From Emticicia oligotrophica DSM 17448 (GTDB taxonomy: Bacteria > Bacteroidota > Bacteroidia > Cytophagales > Spirosomataceae): DNA of 64,000 bases. Each line of letters opens with the position of its first letter. Position 1 is the stretch's first letter. The notes under the pieces were generated by a model. That model was not told the DNA's origin. It saw only the letters and a program-made list of their open reading frames with translations, and did no database searches. Where the stretch lies: contig NC_018748.1 of the NCBI RefSeq assembly GCF_000263195.1, positions 558,001 through 622,000 of the forward strand. The letters run 5' to 3'. Of this stretch, positions 43,510 through 52,516 are shown piece after piece. The position numbers were made by a program, and so were the translations under genes.

Positions 43510-44256
43510 ATGAGACGTTTTACTACTTTCATTGTATTTCTATTATTGTCGAATATTGTTATTGCCCAAATCAGCAATAATAAATACGACTATTTCCTAC
43601 GAAATGCCAAAGTTGCCGATAACAGTAATAGCCGCATTATTATTAACAAAGCCACTGGTGATACTACTTTTCAGGCATTTTATAATATCAAAGATATTGT
43701 AAATAATACTAATCAGGATTTTAGTAAAATCTACAAAGGGACGCCTTTCTTTAAAAATGGTTGGTATAAAGGTACATTCAATACTGAAAGTGGGAAAAAG
43801 ATGGAGTTCGTCATGGCTTTTAATGTTCAAAAAAGTGAACTTTATATAGTAGAAGACGCCAACAAAGAAGCCATTGCCATTCGCCCTGATGCATTTACAA
43901 TTATGGGACACCACTTTAGCAAATTTGAAAAAGCCTATTATGAAGTGGTTTACATTGGAAAAAATACATTATTGAAAGAATATAATTGCAATTTTCATAG
44001 TAATAATAGTGGTGAAAAAACAGGCTATGAAGCATCTGGTCAATATGATGGTGAATTCGTAAAATCATCAAAGTTATTATTACTAAAAGATGAACAAGTA
44101 ACGCAAATGCCCAAGGGTAAAAACTTTTATGCCCTTTTTGGCGATAAAAAAACTTTGATTGAAGAATACGTAAAAACGAATAATATTAGTTTAAAATCAG
44201 AAAATGGTATCGTAAGTACACTCAAATACTACGATTCGTTAGAAAGACCTCAATGA
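43510..44256 (+). CDS. Secreted protein of unknown function
   Basis: A 248-residue protein with a signal peptide (RRFTTFIVFLLLSNIVIAQ). The mature part contains YDYFLRNAKVADNSNSRIIINKATGDTTF and YYEVVYIGKNTLLKEYNC; it reads as mixed beta, without known motifs. Its stop overlaps the start of the amidotransferase-like gene by 4 bp (ATGA), so the two are translationally coupled. The shift from an exported to two cytoplasmic products in one unit is odd. I recognise no family. Confidence 0.7.
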   Translation: MRRFTTFIVFLLLSNIVIAQISNNKYDYFLRNAKVADNSNSRIIINKATGDTTFQAFYNIKDIVNNTNQDFSKIYKGTPFFKNGWYKGTFNTESGKKMEFVMAFNVQKSELYIVEDANKEAIAIRPDAFTIMGHHFSKFEKAYYEVVYIGKNTLLKEYNCNFHSNNSGEKTGYEASGQYDGEFVKSSKLLLLKDEQVTQMPKGKNFYALFGDKKTLIEEYVKTNNISLKSENGIVSTLKYYDSLERPQ

Positions 44257-45074
44257 AAATAGGCATTACAGACTGTGGAGAGAAGCATCCAATCTATGAA
44301 AAATGGATTTTATCGCAAAATGCTTTGGTAAATACTTCGCACATTGAAGTAATTAAGCTTGGCTATAAGTACAATAATCTACACGAAATAGAGCAATGCG
44401 ATGGTATTATTCTATCAGGTGGAGAAGATGTTCATCCAAGATTTTATAACAAACCTGAATTTTTGAGTTTGTGTAATCCCAACTTCATGGACGAAAGAAG
44501 AGATGAATTTGAATGGCAAGTATGTGAATATATCTTCAAAAATCATGTTCCTGTTTTAGGAATTTGCCGAGGTCTGCAATTGGTTAATGTATTTCTTGGC
44601 GGAACACTTATCCCCGATTTACCAACCGCAGGCAAAGAAAATCATTCAAAGTATTTTGAAGGGAAAGACCGCTATCATAACATAGAAATCTTACATGATT
44701 CTGAACTTTCAAAAATCACAAATATTGTTTTCGGCGATGTCAATTCTGCTCATCATCAATCAGCAGATATAATTGCTCCCTCACTCAAAGTAAATGCTTT
44801 CTCTGATGATAAAGTGGTGGAAGGATTGGAGTTCGACTTCGCTCACTCACCCCAGTTAGAACAGTTGAGTGAGCGAAGCCAAACCCACGCTCACTCAACA
44901 GAATCAGCTTCAGTGGCTTCGACTCCGCTCAGCCACCAAAGCCACAACAAACACAGCCACTACCTAATGCTCGTACAGTGGCATCCCGAACGAATTATCA
45001 ATGCCGAACAAAATAGTTTTTCTTATAAAATTCGACAAAATTTTGTCGAAAATATTCAATCAAAAATTCAATAA
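44253..45074 (+). CDS. Gamma-glutamyl-gamma-aminobutyrate hydrolase-like class I glutamine amidotransferase (peptidase C26) with palindromic insert
   Basis: Cytoplasmic hydrolase cleaving gamma-glutamyl bonds, related to PuuD. It is 273 residues. Catalytic Cys105 is in VLGICRGLQLVNVFLGG, and His244/Glu246 in VQWHPE. GIILSGGEDVHPRFY gives the oxyanion side; NSAHHQSADIIAPSLKV follows. Between GLEF and HYLMLVQWHPE the family normally has only a few residues. Here there are about 40 extra (about 195-235, rich in Ser, His, Gln, Thr), encoded by two palindromic DNA modules. The frame is kept, so the protein may still work with a surface loop. It overlaps both neighbours (4 bp and 1 bp). Confidence 0.88.
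   Translation: MKIGITDCGEKHPIYEKWILSQNALVNTSHIEVIKLGYKYNNLHEIEQCDGIILSGGEDVHPRFYNKPEFLSLCNPNFMDERRDEFEWQVCEYIFKNHVPVLGICRGLQLVNVFLGGTLIPDLPTAGKENHSKYFEGKDRYHNIEILHDSELSKITNIVFGDVNSAHHQSADIIAPSLKVNAFSDDKVVEGLEFDFAHSPQLEQLSERSQTHAHSTESASVASTPLSHQSHNKHSHYLMLVQWHPERIINAEQNSFSYKIRQNFVENIQSKIQ
44832..44940. repeat. Compound palindromic insert inside the amidotransferase gene
   Basis: Module 1: CTTCGCTCACTCA (44837-44849) and TGAGTGAGCGAAG (44866-44878), a 13-bp perfect stem with a 16-base loop. Module 2: GTGGCT (44913-44918) and AGCCAC (44931-44936) around TCGACTCCGCTC. Both modules contain TTCGACTyCGCTCA (44832-44845 and 44918-44931; 13 of 14 identical). A third CGCTCACTCA lies at 44888-44897. 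Length and frame leave the host gene open. Confidence 0.8.
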
Positions 45075-45421
45075 TGACACTCGAAGAATTCCTAAAAAAA
45101 TTAAAAGAAACTCCTCAAGAAGTAGCATTTACAGATACCATGGCTGTAGTAGAAGCCAATTACGATTTTACACCTACAGCATTTCAAAACGGTGATTTGA
45201 GTAATGAAGCTGGTCAAAACTCGGGTTCATGCAAATTGTTTTCCTTTGCTAAAATTCAAGGCTTTTCAGTAGAAGATACGCTTGCATGTTTTGGCGATTT
45301 TTACAGAAAAGACGTACTCGAAAACCCCGAAGCGAGTAATCACCAAAATATCAGAAACTTTATGAAAACTGGTTGGGCAGGGATTTCTTTTGAAGGAACA
45401 GCACTTACGGAGAAAAAATAA
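45074..45421 (+). CDS. HopJ type III effector family protein
   Basis: A 115-residue protein that matches the HopJ family end to end: EEFLKKLKETPQEVAFTDTMAVVEANYDFTPTAFQNGD, NEAGQNSGSCKLFSFAKIQG, LACFGDFYRKDVLENPE and HQNIRNFMKTGWAGISFEG. Despite the name, the family is widespread in environmental bacteria without type III secretion, so a cytoplasmic housekeeping role is more likely than host manipulation. Its ATG overlaps the stop of the amidotransferase-like gene (TAATG), indicating coupled translation. Confidence 0.93.
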   Translation: MTLEEFLKKLKETPQEVAFTDTMAVVEANYDFTPTAFQNGDLSNEAGQNSGSCKLFSFAKIQGFSVEDTLACFGDFYRKDVLENPEASNHQNIRNFMKTGWAGISFEGTALTEKK

Positions 45422-45432
45422 AGCACCTAAAA

Positions 45433-45468
45433 TAACTGTGGCTTACCTTCCGAGATATGCCACAGTTA
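45433..45468. terminator. Hairpin between convergent hopJ-like and MutS-like genes
   Basis: 10-bp perfect stem TAACTGTGGC / GCCACAGTTA with a 16-base loop, but no strong T run; likely a shared terminator. Confidence 0.55.
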
Positions 45469-45478
45469 AATCCAAGTC

Positions 45479-47287
45479 TTACAATTTATTGCCAATCGGT
45501 AAACCAATAGATTTCAGTAGTAAAGAAGCATTAAAACTCTTGCAAACGCCTTCTTTTATTAAATAATCGAATAATAATTCGCCATTTTCAGTAGCATATT
45601 CAAAGTAGTAATTCTTTACCACATTAGGATATTTTTCAGAAATTTCGGTCATTCGAAGGTCATGTGTTGCTACCATAGCAAAGGCCTTTGAACTCACAAT
45701 TTTCTCTAATAATGCCATCGACCCAGCCAACTTATCTTCTGAATTTGTACCTCTTAACATTTCATCAATCAAAAACAGGGCATTCTCATTTTGATTAATA
45801 GCTGATAAAACCAATTTTATTCGCTCAATTTCGGCCTTAAATGTTGAAGCATTCTGTTGGATTGAATCTTTGATACGCATATAACACACCAATTTAATGC
45901 CTTTACTAAGCTTCATTTGCTGGGCAAAAACTGGGCATCCTGCGTAAGCCAAAATAATATTAAGGCCCACCGTACGCAGAAAAGTACTCTTGCCCGACAT
46001 ATTTGAGCCAGTGATTAAGGTTAAACGATTGCTTTCATCAAAATCAAAACTATTACATACTACGTGTTTCGTATTAATAAGTGGATGTCCCATTTCTACA
46101 CCATGTAACGTAAAGTTTTCGTATGAATTAATGCTTGGAAAAACCCAGTTTGGCTTATTAAAACTCAAATTACCAATACTTGCGTACAGTTCGAATTGCC
46201 CAATTACATCAAATATTTTTTCAAAGAATGCAGGATTTTCTTCGAGCCATTTACGAAGTTTTATCAACTGTATGGGCTGAAAAGGCGAGGCAAGTGTCAG
46301 AAAAATTGATGCCAACATATTACGACGCATATCAAGCTTTTTGAGAATGATTACAAAATCATCAATCGGATTTTTTGAATTAAGTTTAGAAATTGGTAAA
46401 CGAGCATGAGCATTTTTCAGGATAATAGATTGCCAAGGCTCTTGGGCAATTAAGCCCGTTGCCACGCCAAACTTTTCCATCAGACGCCCAGCCCCAGCAA
46501 CCGTATTAAAGTATTCTTCGGTGTGTTTCTGATTCATACCTGATAATCGAAAATTAACCAAAGCTAATCCACCGACCACATAACCCGCAAAAGAAAGTGA
46601 AACAAAATAGGCCGATGCAAAGGTAGCTAACCATAAAAAAGGCAATACCTTACTGTAAATCTCTATGAGTTTTTCAAGATTTAAAACTGGTGGATGCTCA
46701 ATTTGCTTCAATACTCGACTAACGCCACGCTCTTCATTAGTAATTCGAAACATCGAAGCAAAAAAGCTTAAACGCCAATCGGTTTTTACGGCTATTTCTC
46801 GGGCAGCTTCTTGCTTTTCTTCAATCGTAAAGTTTTCATTTTCGCCCAATAGCTGCTGTGCCAAATAATCATTCCCAGCTTTACTTTTAGTCCGATTAAT
46901 TAGGTGAAACAATGAACCTTCACCGAAAATATCCAAATCTTCAGTAAAAATATGCGTTGGTCGGGCATATTCTTGCCCATTATAATAACCACCCGAAATA
47001 CGTTCTAATGAAGCCAGTTCATTTTTTATTACCTCTAACGTAGTTTCTTTCAATTCTATTTCTGAATCAATTTTTTCATGATATTTAACCAAGTAATAGA
47101 ATCCTACAATTCCAGCAATGATTGATATACCACCTATGGTTTCATTGATTTTGAAAAGTTGATAAATTAAAATCAATAGGCCAATTATCAATAAAAGGCG
47201 ATACATCGAAACTTGGTCGCTTTTCTTTTTTAGTACCCCGATTTCCGTAAGCAGTGTGGTTATTTTTTCTTGATAAGTCTTTTCCAT
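45479..47287 (-). CDS. Membrane-anchored MutS-like ATPase
   Basis: A 602-residue member of the MutS ATPase family without the mismatch-recognition N-terminal domain. Residues about 28-68 form two hydrophobic segments (YRLLLIIGLLILIYQLF, IGGISIIAGIVGFYYLV); another pair lies at about 215-250. The C-terminal ATPase has Walker A TGSNMSGKSTFLRTVGLN, then LFLIDEMLRGTNSEDKLAGS (Walker B and signature) and MVATHDLRMTEI. Family members of this kind occur across Bacteroidota as 'DNA mismatch repair protein MutS' but cannot read mismatches as MutS does. The membrane placement suggests another task. It is divergent from the aldehyde dehydrogenase. Confidence 0.88.
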   Translation of the reverse strand: MEKTYQEKITTLLTEIGVLKKKSDQVSMYRLLLIIGLLILIYQLFKINETIGGISIIAGIVGFYYLVKYHEKIDSEIELKETTLEVIKNELASLERISGGYYNGQEYARPTHIFTEDLDIFGEGSLFHLINRTKSKAGNDYLAQQLLGENENFTIEEKQEAAREIAVKTDWRLSFFASMFRITNEERGVSRVLKQIEHPPVLNLEKLIEIYSKVLPFLWLATFASAYFVSLSFAGYVVGGLALVNFRLSGMNQKHTEEYFNTVAGAGRLMEKFGVATGLIAQEPWQSIILKNAHARLPISKLNSKNPIDDFVIILKKLDMRRNMLASIFLTLASPFQPIQLIKLRKWLEENPAFFEKIFDVIGQFELYASIGNLSFNKPNWVFPSINSYENFTLHGVEMGHPLINTKHVVCNSFDFDESNRLTLITGSNMSGKSTFLRTVGLNIILAYAGCPVFAQQMKLSKGIKLVCYMRIKDSIQQNASTFKAEIERIKLVLSAINQNENALFLIDEMLRGTNSEDKLAGSMALLEKIVSSKAFAMVATHDLRMTEISEKYPNVVKNYYFEYATENGELLFDYLIKEGVCKSFNASLLLKSIGLPIGNKL

Positions 47288-47372
47288 CTAATCATTTTTT
47301 GAATCAGTCGCAAAAATAGGCAACTCTGTCGGAGTTTTAGGAAGAATATAAAAGTTTATCCATCTGATTGCT

Positions 47373-47380
47373 TATTTTTG
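47373..47380 (+). promoter_or_regulatory. -7 box TATTTTTG before the aldehyde dehydrogenase
   Basis: Fits TAnnTTTG; the hairpin at 47394-47426 would lie at the very start of the transcript, 33 bases before the ATG. Confidence 0.45.
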
Positions 47381-47393
47381 TGTTAAAGGCACC

Positions 47394-47426
47394 AACTTTG
47401 GCAAAGCTCAAAGCTTTGTCAAAGTT
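47394..47426. repeat. Inverted repeat in the aldehyde dehydrogenase leader
   Basis: Arms AACTTTGGCAAAGC and GCTTTGTCAAAGTT (13 of 14 pairs, one G-T) around TCAAA. The AACTTTG/CAAAGTT core looks like a dispersed Bacteroidota palindrome; it may also act as an RNA hairpin near the 5' end. Confidence 0.6.
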
Positions 47427-47458
47427 AAACTCATTAGGTATCAAACTTAAAATCTTAT

Positions 47459-48823
47459 ATGCAAATCATCAATCCAGCTACCGAAGAAATCATTACCACC
47501 TTACAAGAAGATTCAGCAGAAAGCCTAAAAACTAAACTAAAAACGCTCCAAAAAGGTCAAAAATCTTGGGCGAAAGTAAATTTAAAAAAGCGTATTTCCA
47601 TCATTGCGAAATTCTCCGAATTATTAGCAGAAAACATTGAAGAATTAGCAACTACACTTAGCTCTGAAATGGGAAAACCTATACAACAAGCCCGCAATGA
47701 GGTGAACGGAGCAAGAGGTAGAATCAAGTTTTTTGTTGAAAACTCACAGAAATACTTGAAAGATGAAGTAATGACTAAGCAAGAGGGGCTTACCGAACGG
47801 ATTTCATACGAACCACTCGGTGTTGTTTGCAATATTTCAGCTTGGAATTATCCATTTTTAGTTGGCGTGAATGTTTTCATCCCAGCACTTATTGGCGGAA
47901 ATGCCGTTTTATACAAACCTTCCGAGTTTTCGACATTGACAGGTTTGAAAATCGAAAAATTTCTGAAAGAAGCAGGTGTTCCCGAAGATGTTTTTGCGGT
48001 AGCAGTTGGAGCAAAAGAAGTGGGTGAACAACTTTTGGCAATGCCACTTGATGGCTATTTCTTTACGGGCTCGTATCGTACTGGGCTTTACATTTATGAG
48101 AAAGTAGCCCCTAAAATGGTGCCTTGTCAGCTCGAATTAGGAGGAAAAGACCCACTATATGTAACCGACGACATTACTGATATTGAAGGGATTGCCGCAG
48201 GAACCGCCGATGGTGCTTTCTACAATAATGGTCAAAGTTGTTGTGCAGTTGAGCGTATTTATGTACACGAAAAAGTATATGAGAAATACGTCGAAGCTTT
48301 TGTGAAAGAAGTAAAGTCATATAAAATTGGTCAACCTACCGAAGATGGCGTTTATATTGGAGCTTTAAGTAGAAAATCACAGTTAGATTTCCTTGAAAAT
48401 CAAGTACAAGATGCTCTTAAGAAAGGAGCTACGCTAATGGCAGGTGGAAAGAGAATAACAGGAAAAGGTTATTATTTTGAACCTACTGTGCTTACCAATG
48501 TAAACCACAAAATGGATGTCATGCAGGCGGAGTCTTTTGGACCAATCATTGGAATCATGAAAGTAAAAGATGACCGTGAAGCTCTTAAGCTTATGCAAGA
48601 TACAGAATATGGACTAACAGCAGCAGTTTATTCAAACGATAAAAAGCGTGCCGAAAAACTTCTGAAACAAGTGAATGCTGGAACTGGTTATTGGAATTGT
48701 TGTGACCGAGTATCTGCACCGCTTCCGTGGAGTGGAAGAAAAAACTCAGGCTTCGGAGCTACTCTTTCACATGCAGGCATTAGAGCATTCGTGAAGCCTA
48801 AAGCGTGGCATTTGAGAGGTTAA
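47459..48823 (+). CDS. NAD(P)-dependent aldehyde dehydrogenase (succinate-semialdehyde type)
   Basis: Oxidises an aldehyde to the acid, cytoplasmic, 454 residues. Catalytic elements in order: NISAWNYPFLVGVNVFIPAL, YKPSEFSTLTGLKI, FTGSYRTGLYIYEK, general base in LELGGKDPLYV, nucleophile Cys in NNGQSCCAVERIYV, and the late ESFGPIIGIMKV. Length and the opening MQIINPATEEIITTL place it near short-chain succinate-semialdehyde dehydrogenases; specificity is not certain. It carries a palindromic leader hairpin. Confidence 0.92.
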   Translation: MQIINPATEEIITTLQEDSAESLKTKLKTLQKGQKSWAKVNLKKRISIIAKFSELLAENIEELATTLSSEMGKPIQQARNEVNGARGRIKFFVENSQKYLKDEVMTKQEGLTERISYEPLGVVCNISAWNYPFLVGVNVFIPALIGGNAVLYKPSEFSTLTGLKIEKFLKEAGVPEDVFAVAVGAKEVGEQLLAMPLDGYFFTGSYRTGLYIYEKVAPKMVPCQLELGGKDPLYVTDDITDIEGIAAGTADGAFYNNGQSCCAVERIYVHEKVYEKYVEAFVKEVKSYKIGQPTEDGVYIGALSRKSQLDFLENQVQDALKKGATLMAGGKRITGKGYYFEPTVLTNVNHKMDVMQAESFGPIIGIMKVKDDREALKLMQDTEYGLTAAVYSNDKKRAEKLLKQVNAGTGYWNCCDRVSAPLPWSGRKNSGFGATLSHAGIRAFVKPKAWHLRG

Positions 48824-48959
48824 TTTTAATTTACGATTTAAGAACCTGAAAGAACTGCACATCAATAAATACAAGCAATACATACAGGAATAAAAATTCA
48901 GATTGTTTAAAACTTTAGACGGGTTTAATATTTTATAACCAATCAACAAATTAATACAA

Positions 48960-50939
48960 ATGAAAAAAACATTACTATGTGTTATTTGGGCGATAACCTT
49001 CAACCTTTTTGCTCAGACTACGCCCACCAAACGCCCACTCAAACCATCTGATGTTTTTCGTCAAGTTAGTTTGGGTGACCCTCAAATTTCACCCGAAGGA
49101 AATTGGGTAGCTTATACATTATCAAATGTAGATTCGGTGAAAAACAAACGTAATTCTGATATTTGGATGCAATCTTGGGATGGAAAAGAAACTATTCAAC
49201 TCACATTTACTCCCGATGGAGAATCAAAACCACGTTGGAGCCCAGACGGGAAATATTTATCTTTTACATCTTCTCGTGGTGGACTTACTGGTAGTCAAAT
49301 CTGGCTCATGGATCGTCGTGGAGGTGAAGCCAAACAATTAACAGATATTAAAAAGGGTGATTTATCAGACTATGCTTGGTCGCCCGATGGCAAAAAAATA
49401 GCATTGGTTATTACGAATGATACTGATACTTCTAAGTCGAAATCTCCAAAGCCAATCGTCATTGACCGCTATCATTTCAAGCAAGATGTAGAAGGGTATT
49501 TGATGAAAAAAACAACGCATTTATATCTTTACAACATTGAAACAAAGAAAATTGATACCCTTACAAAAGGTATTTATGACGAAACATCACCAAAATGGTC
49601 GCCCGATGGTACACAGATTGCTTTTGTTAGTAACCGAACTGTAGACCCAGACCGCAACGAAAATACAGACATTTGGGTAATCGACGCCAAACCAAACGCT
49701 ACCATGAAACAAATCACAACCTTTACTGGTCGTGACTATGCCCCCGAATGGAGTGCTGATGGTAAACAAATTGCCTATTTACGCACAACTTCGGCCGAAA
49801 GTTACATCATGTATGACCAATCTATTTTATGCGTGGTTTCAAAAGAAGGCGGAGAACCCAAATTACTTAGTAAGACTTTAGACCGACCAGTTGGTAGCCC
49901 TAAATGGAACAAAGATGGAAGTTTAATTTATGCAATAGTGAGCGATGACCGCACAAGATACATTGCTCAGTTTTCGGCAATTGATGGTAAAATGACAAAA
50001 GTTTTGGGCGGAAACAGGAGTTTTACAGGCATTGAAAAACATCCATCAGGTAATTGGCTCATGAGTATGAGCGACCCACAAACACCGAGCGAACTTTATG
50101 TTTTTGAGAGTGGCAATCTTCGCCGTTTAACAAATCAACAAGAGGCATTTTTGGCACCACTCGCCTTAGCAAGTGTTGAAGGTTTTACGTCAAAAAGTAA
50201 GGATGGAACGCTTGTTTCAAATCTACTTTACCTTCCAGCCAATGCACAAAAAGGCCAAAAACTACCAACTTTACTATTTATTCATGGTGGGCCAGTGGCA
50301 CAAGATGAGTTTAGTTTTGATATGACACGACAAATGTTGGCGGCTGCTGGCTACTCAGTTGTGGCTGTCAATTATCGTGGTTCGAATGGTCGTGGTTTAG
50401 ATTTCTGCAAGGTCATTTCAGCTGATTGGGGAAATAAAGAGGTCATTGATATATTAGGAGCTACCGATTATGTGGTTCAAAATGGTATCGCTGACCCAGA
50501 AAAATTGGGCATTGGAGGTTGGAGTTACGGTGGTATTCTAACAAATTATACTATTGCAACAGATACTCGCTTTAAAGTTGCTTCAAGTGGTGCAGGAGTT
50601 TCTTTGGTTTCATCGTTATATGGTGTTGACCAATACATACTTCAGTATGAGCATGAATTAGGTGCTCCATGGAAAAATTTTGATAAATACATTGCTCTTT
50701 CTTATCCATTCCTAAAAGCAGACCGCATCAAAACACCAACGCAGTTTATGGTTGGGCAGAGTGATTTTAATGTACCATCGGTGGGAAGTGAACAAATGTA
50801 CCAGGCATTTCGCTCGTTGGGTATACCAACCGAACTCATTATCTATCCTGACCAGTTTCACGGAATTACGAATCCAAGCTACCAAAAAGACCGTTTTGAA
50901 AGATACATTGCTTGGTTTAATAAATATTTGAAAAAGTAA
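48960..50939 (+). CDS. S9 family prolyl oligopeptidase / acylaminoacyl-peptidase, secreted
   Basis: A secreted serine peptidase of 659 residues with signal peptide (1-19, LFAQ). The N-terminal two thirds form a TolB-like beta-propeller with repeated WSPDGK and SFTSSRGG blades. The alpha/beta-hydrolase domain from about residue 415 holds Ser in GIGGWSYGGILTNY, Asp in MVGQSDFNVPSVGS and His in YPDQFHGITNPSY. It cleaves short peptides in the periplasm. It stands alone with a strong terminator. Confidence 0.93.
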   Translation: MKKTLLCVIWAITFNLFAQTTPTKRPLKPSDVFRQVSLGDPQISPEGNWVAYTLSNVDSVKNKRNSDIWMQSWDGKETIQLTFTPDGESKPRWSPDGKYLSFTSSRGGLTGSQIWLMDRRGGEAKQLTDIKKGDLSDYAWSPDGKKIALVITNDTDTSKSKSPKPIVIDRYHFKQDVEGYLMKKTTHLYLYNIETKKIDTLTKGIYDETSPKWSPDGTQIAFVSNRTVDPDRNENTDIWVIDAKPNATMKQITTFTGRDYAPEWSADGKQIAYLRTTSAESYIMYDQSILCVVSKEGGEPKLLSKTLDRPVGSPKWNKDGSLIYAIVSDDRTRYIAQFSAIDGKMTKVLGGNRSFTGIEKHPSGNWLMSMSDPQTPSELYVFESGNLRRLTNQQEAFLAPLALASVEGFTSKSKDGTLVSNLLYLPANAQKGQKLPTLLFIHGGPVAQDEFSFDMTRQMLAAAGYSVVAVNYRGSNGRGLDFCKVISADWGNKEVIDILGATDYVVQNGIADPEKLGIGGWSYGGILTNYTIATDTRFKVASSGAGVSLVSSLYGVDQYILQYEHELGAPWKNFDKYIALSYPFLKADRIKTPTQFMVGQSDFNVPSVGSEQMYQAFRSLGIPTELIIYPDQFHGITNPSYQKDRFERYIAWFNKYLKK

Positions 50940-50957
50940 AATTTAAAAAGATTTTTT

Positions 50958-51001
50958 AAGGAAGACTTCGCTTTGAGCGAAGTCTTCCTTTTTTAATTTT
51001 T
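50958..51001 (+). terminator. Terminator of the S9 peptidase gene
   Basis: 15-bp perfect stem AAGGAAGACTTCGCT / AGCGAAGTCTTCCTT with TTG loop, followed by TTTTTAATTTTT. Confidence 0.92.
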
Positions 51002-51128
51002 GTCTTAATCAGCATTATTGTCCTATTTTTTTAGTGCTATATCTACTTAATTTGCCTTTCTTCGTTTTATAAAATATATTTGAATAATTCTATTCGCATC
51101 TCATTCAATCCTCTATAAAACAAAACTA

Positions 51129-52496
51129 ATGGACAACCTTAATCTCAATCGCCGTGAGTTCATTCAAGGAGTTTCGGCTACTATCGCACTATCTACGCTC
51201 GGTACTCATGCCCAACCTGTTTTTACGCCAGCGAAAACCTATAAAGTTGCATTAATAGGTACTGGCTGGTACGGTAAAAGTGACCTTTTCCGCCTCATTC
51301 AAGTAGCTTCGGTTGAAGTAGTTGCTTTATGCGACCCTGACCAAAATATGCTTAAAGCAGCGGGAAATTTAGTAGCACAACGTCAACAATCGAAGCAAGT
51401 ACCAAAACTTTATGGTGATTATAGAAAACTTTTAGCTGAAAATAAATTAGATATTGTATTAGTTGGTTCACCAGACCATTGGCACGCCTTGCACGCTATC
51501 GAAGCCATGAAATCGGGAGCTCATGTGTATGTACAAAAACCTATTAGCACTGATATTATTGAGGGTGAAGCTATGGTAGCAGCAGCTCGAAAATATAATA
51601 GAGTTGTGCAAGTGGGTACTCAACGCAAAAGCACGCCACATTTAATTGAGGCAAAGAAAAACATCGTTGATGCAGGCCTTTTAGGCAAAGTTTCGCACGT
51701 AGAAATGTGTTGCTATTACCACATGAGAAACAATGGCAATCCACCTGTACAAGCAGTACCAGATTTCTTTGATTATGAAATGTGGACAGGCCCAGCACCA
51801 ATGCGTCCGTACGATGGTTTGCCGCATATTCGTTGGTGGAGAACATTCAACGAATATGGTAATGGAATTATGGGAGATATGTGTATTCACATGTTTGATA
51901 CCGTAAGATGGATGCTAAAACTAGGCTGGCCAAAACGTGTGAGTTCACAAGGTGGAATCTATGTTCAGAAAGAGGGTAAATCAAACATTTCCGATACACA
52001 ATCAGCCGTATTTGAATATGATGAGCTGAACTGTGTTTGGCAGCATCGTTCGTGGGGAACACCTGCAAACCCTGATTATCCGTGGGCGTTTATTTTGTAT
52101 GGCGATAAAGGTACACTTTATGCCAGCACTATGAAATATACGTTTGTACCGCAAGGAAAAGGTGAGAAAATAGATAAAGATGTAGTGTATGAAAAAGAAA
52201 AATACCCAGAGGATTTAACCGAAGAACGCATCGAATTAAACGCTGCTCCTGCCACACGCCTTCACATGCTTGATTTCTTGAAAGCAATAGAAAATAATTC
52301 TCGTCCGATAGCCGATATTGAAGAAGGTCATATTTCAACTGCCAGCTGTATTTTGGCTAATATGTCCATGAAACTGGGTCGTCCGCTTGTTTATGACCCT
52401 AAAAAACGTGAAGTGGTCAATGATAAAGAAGCTAATACGCTTCTCCGCAGACCATACCGTGGGCCTTGGAAGCATCCTGAAGTTGGTACAGTTTAA
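51129..52496 (+). CDS. Gfo/Idh/MocA family oxidoreductase, Tat-type signal (second copy)
   Basis: A 455-residue NAD(P)-dependent oxidoreductase of the same family as the one at 26.4 kb. Leader NRREFIQGVSATIALSTLG suggests Tat export. Rossmann start YKVALIGTGWYGKSDLFRL; catalytic-lysine motif YVQKPISTDIIEGEAMV; then WWRTFNEYGNGIMGDMCIHMFD in the substrate domain. It precedes a sulfatase gene by 80 bp with a terminator between, so the two are probably separate units although they may share a glycan pathway. Confidence 0.9.
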   Translation: MDNLNLNRREFIQGVSATIALSTLGTHAQPVFTPAKTYKVALIGTGWYGKSDLFRLIQVASVEVVALCDPDQNMLKAAGNLVAQRQQSKQVPKLYGDYRKLLAENKLDIVLVGSPDHWHALHAIEAMKSGAHVYVQKPISTDIIEGEAMVAAARKYNRVVQVGTQRKSTPHLIEAKKNIVDAGLLGKVSHVEMCCYYHMRNNGNPPVQAVPDFFDYEMWTGPAPMRPYDGLPHIRWWRTFNEYGNGIMGDMCIHMFDTVRWMLKLGWPKRVSSQGGIYVQKEGKSNISDTQSAVFEYDELNCVWQHRSWGTPANPDYPWAFILYGDKGTLYASTMKYTFVPQGKGEKIDKDVVYEKEKYPEDLTEERIELNAAPATRLHMLDFLKAIENNSRPIADIEEGHISTASCILANMSMKLGRPLVYDPKKREVVNDKEANTLLRRPYRGPWKHPEVGTV

Positions 52497-52516
52497 AATA
52501 TATTGATTTTGTTAAG

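Noticed and set aside
45074-45421. HopJ annotation taken as evidence of type III secretion or pathogenicity
   Set aside because: The family is common in free-living bacteria and there are no secretion-system genes in the window.
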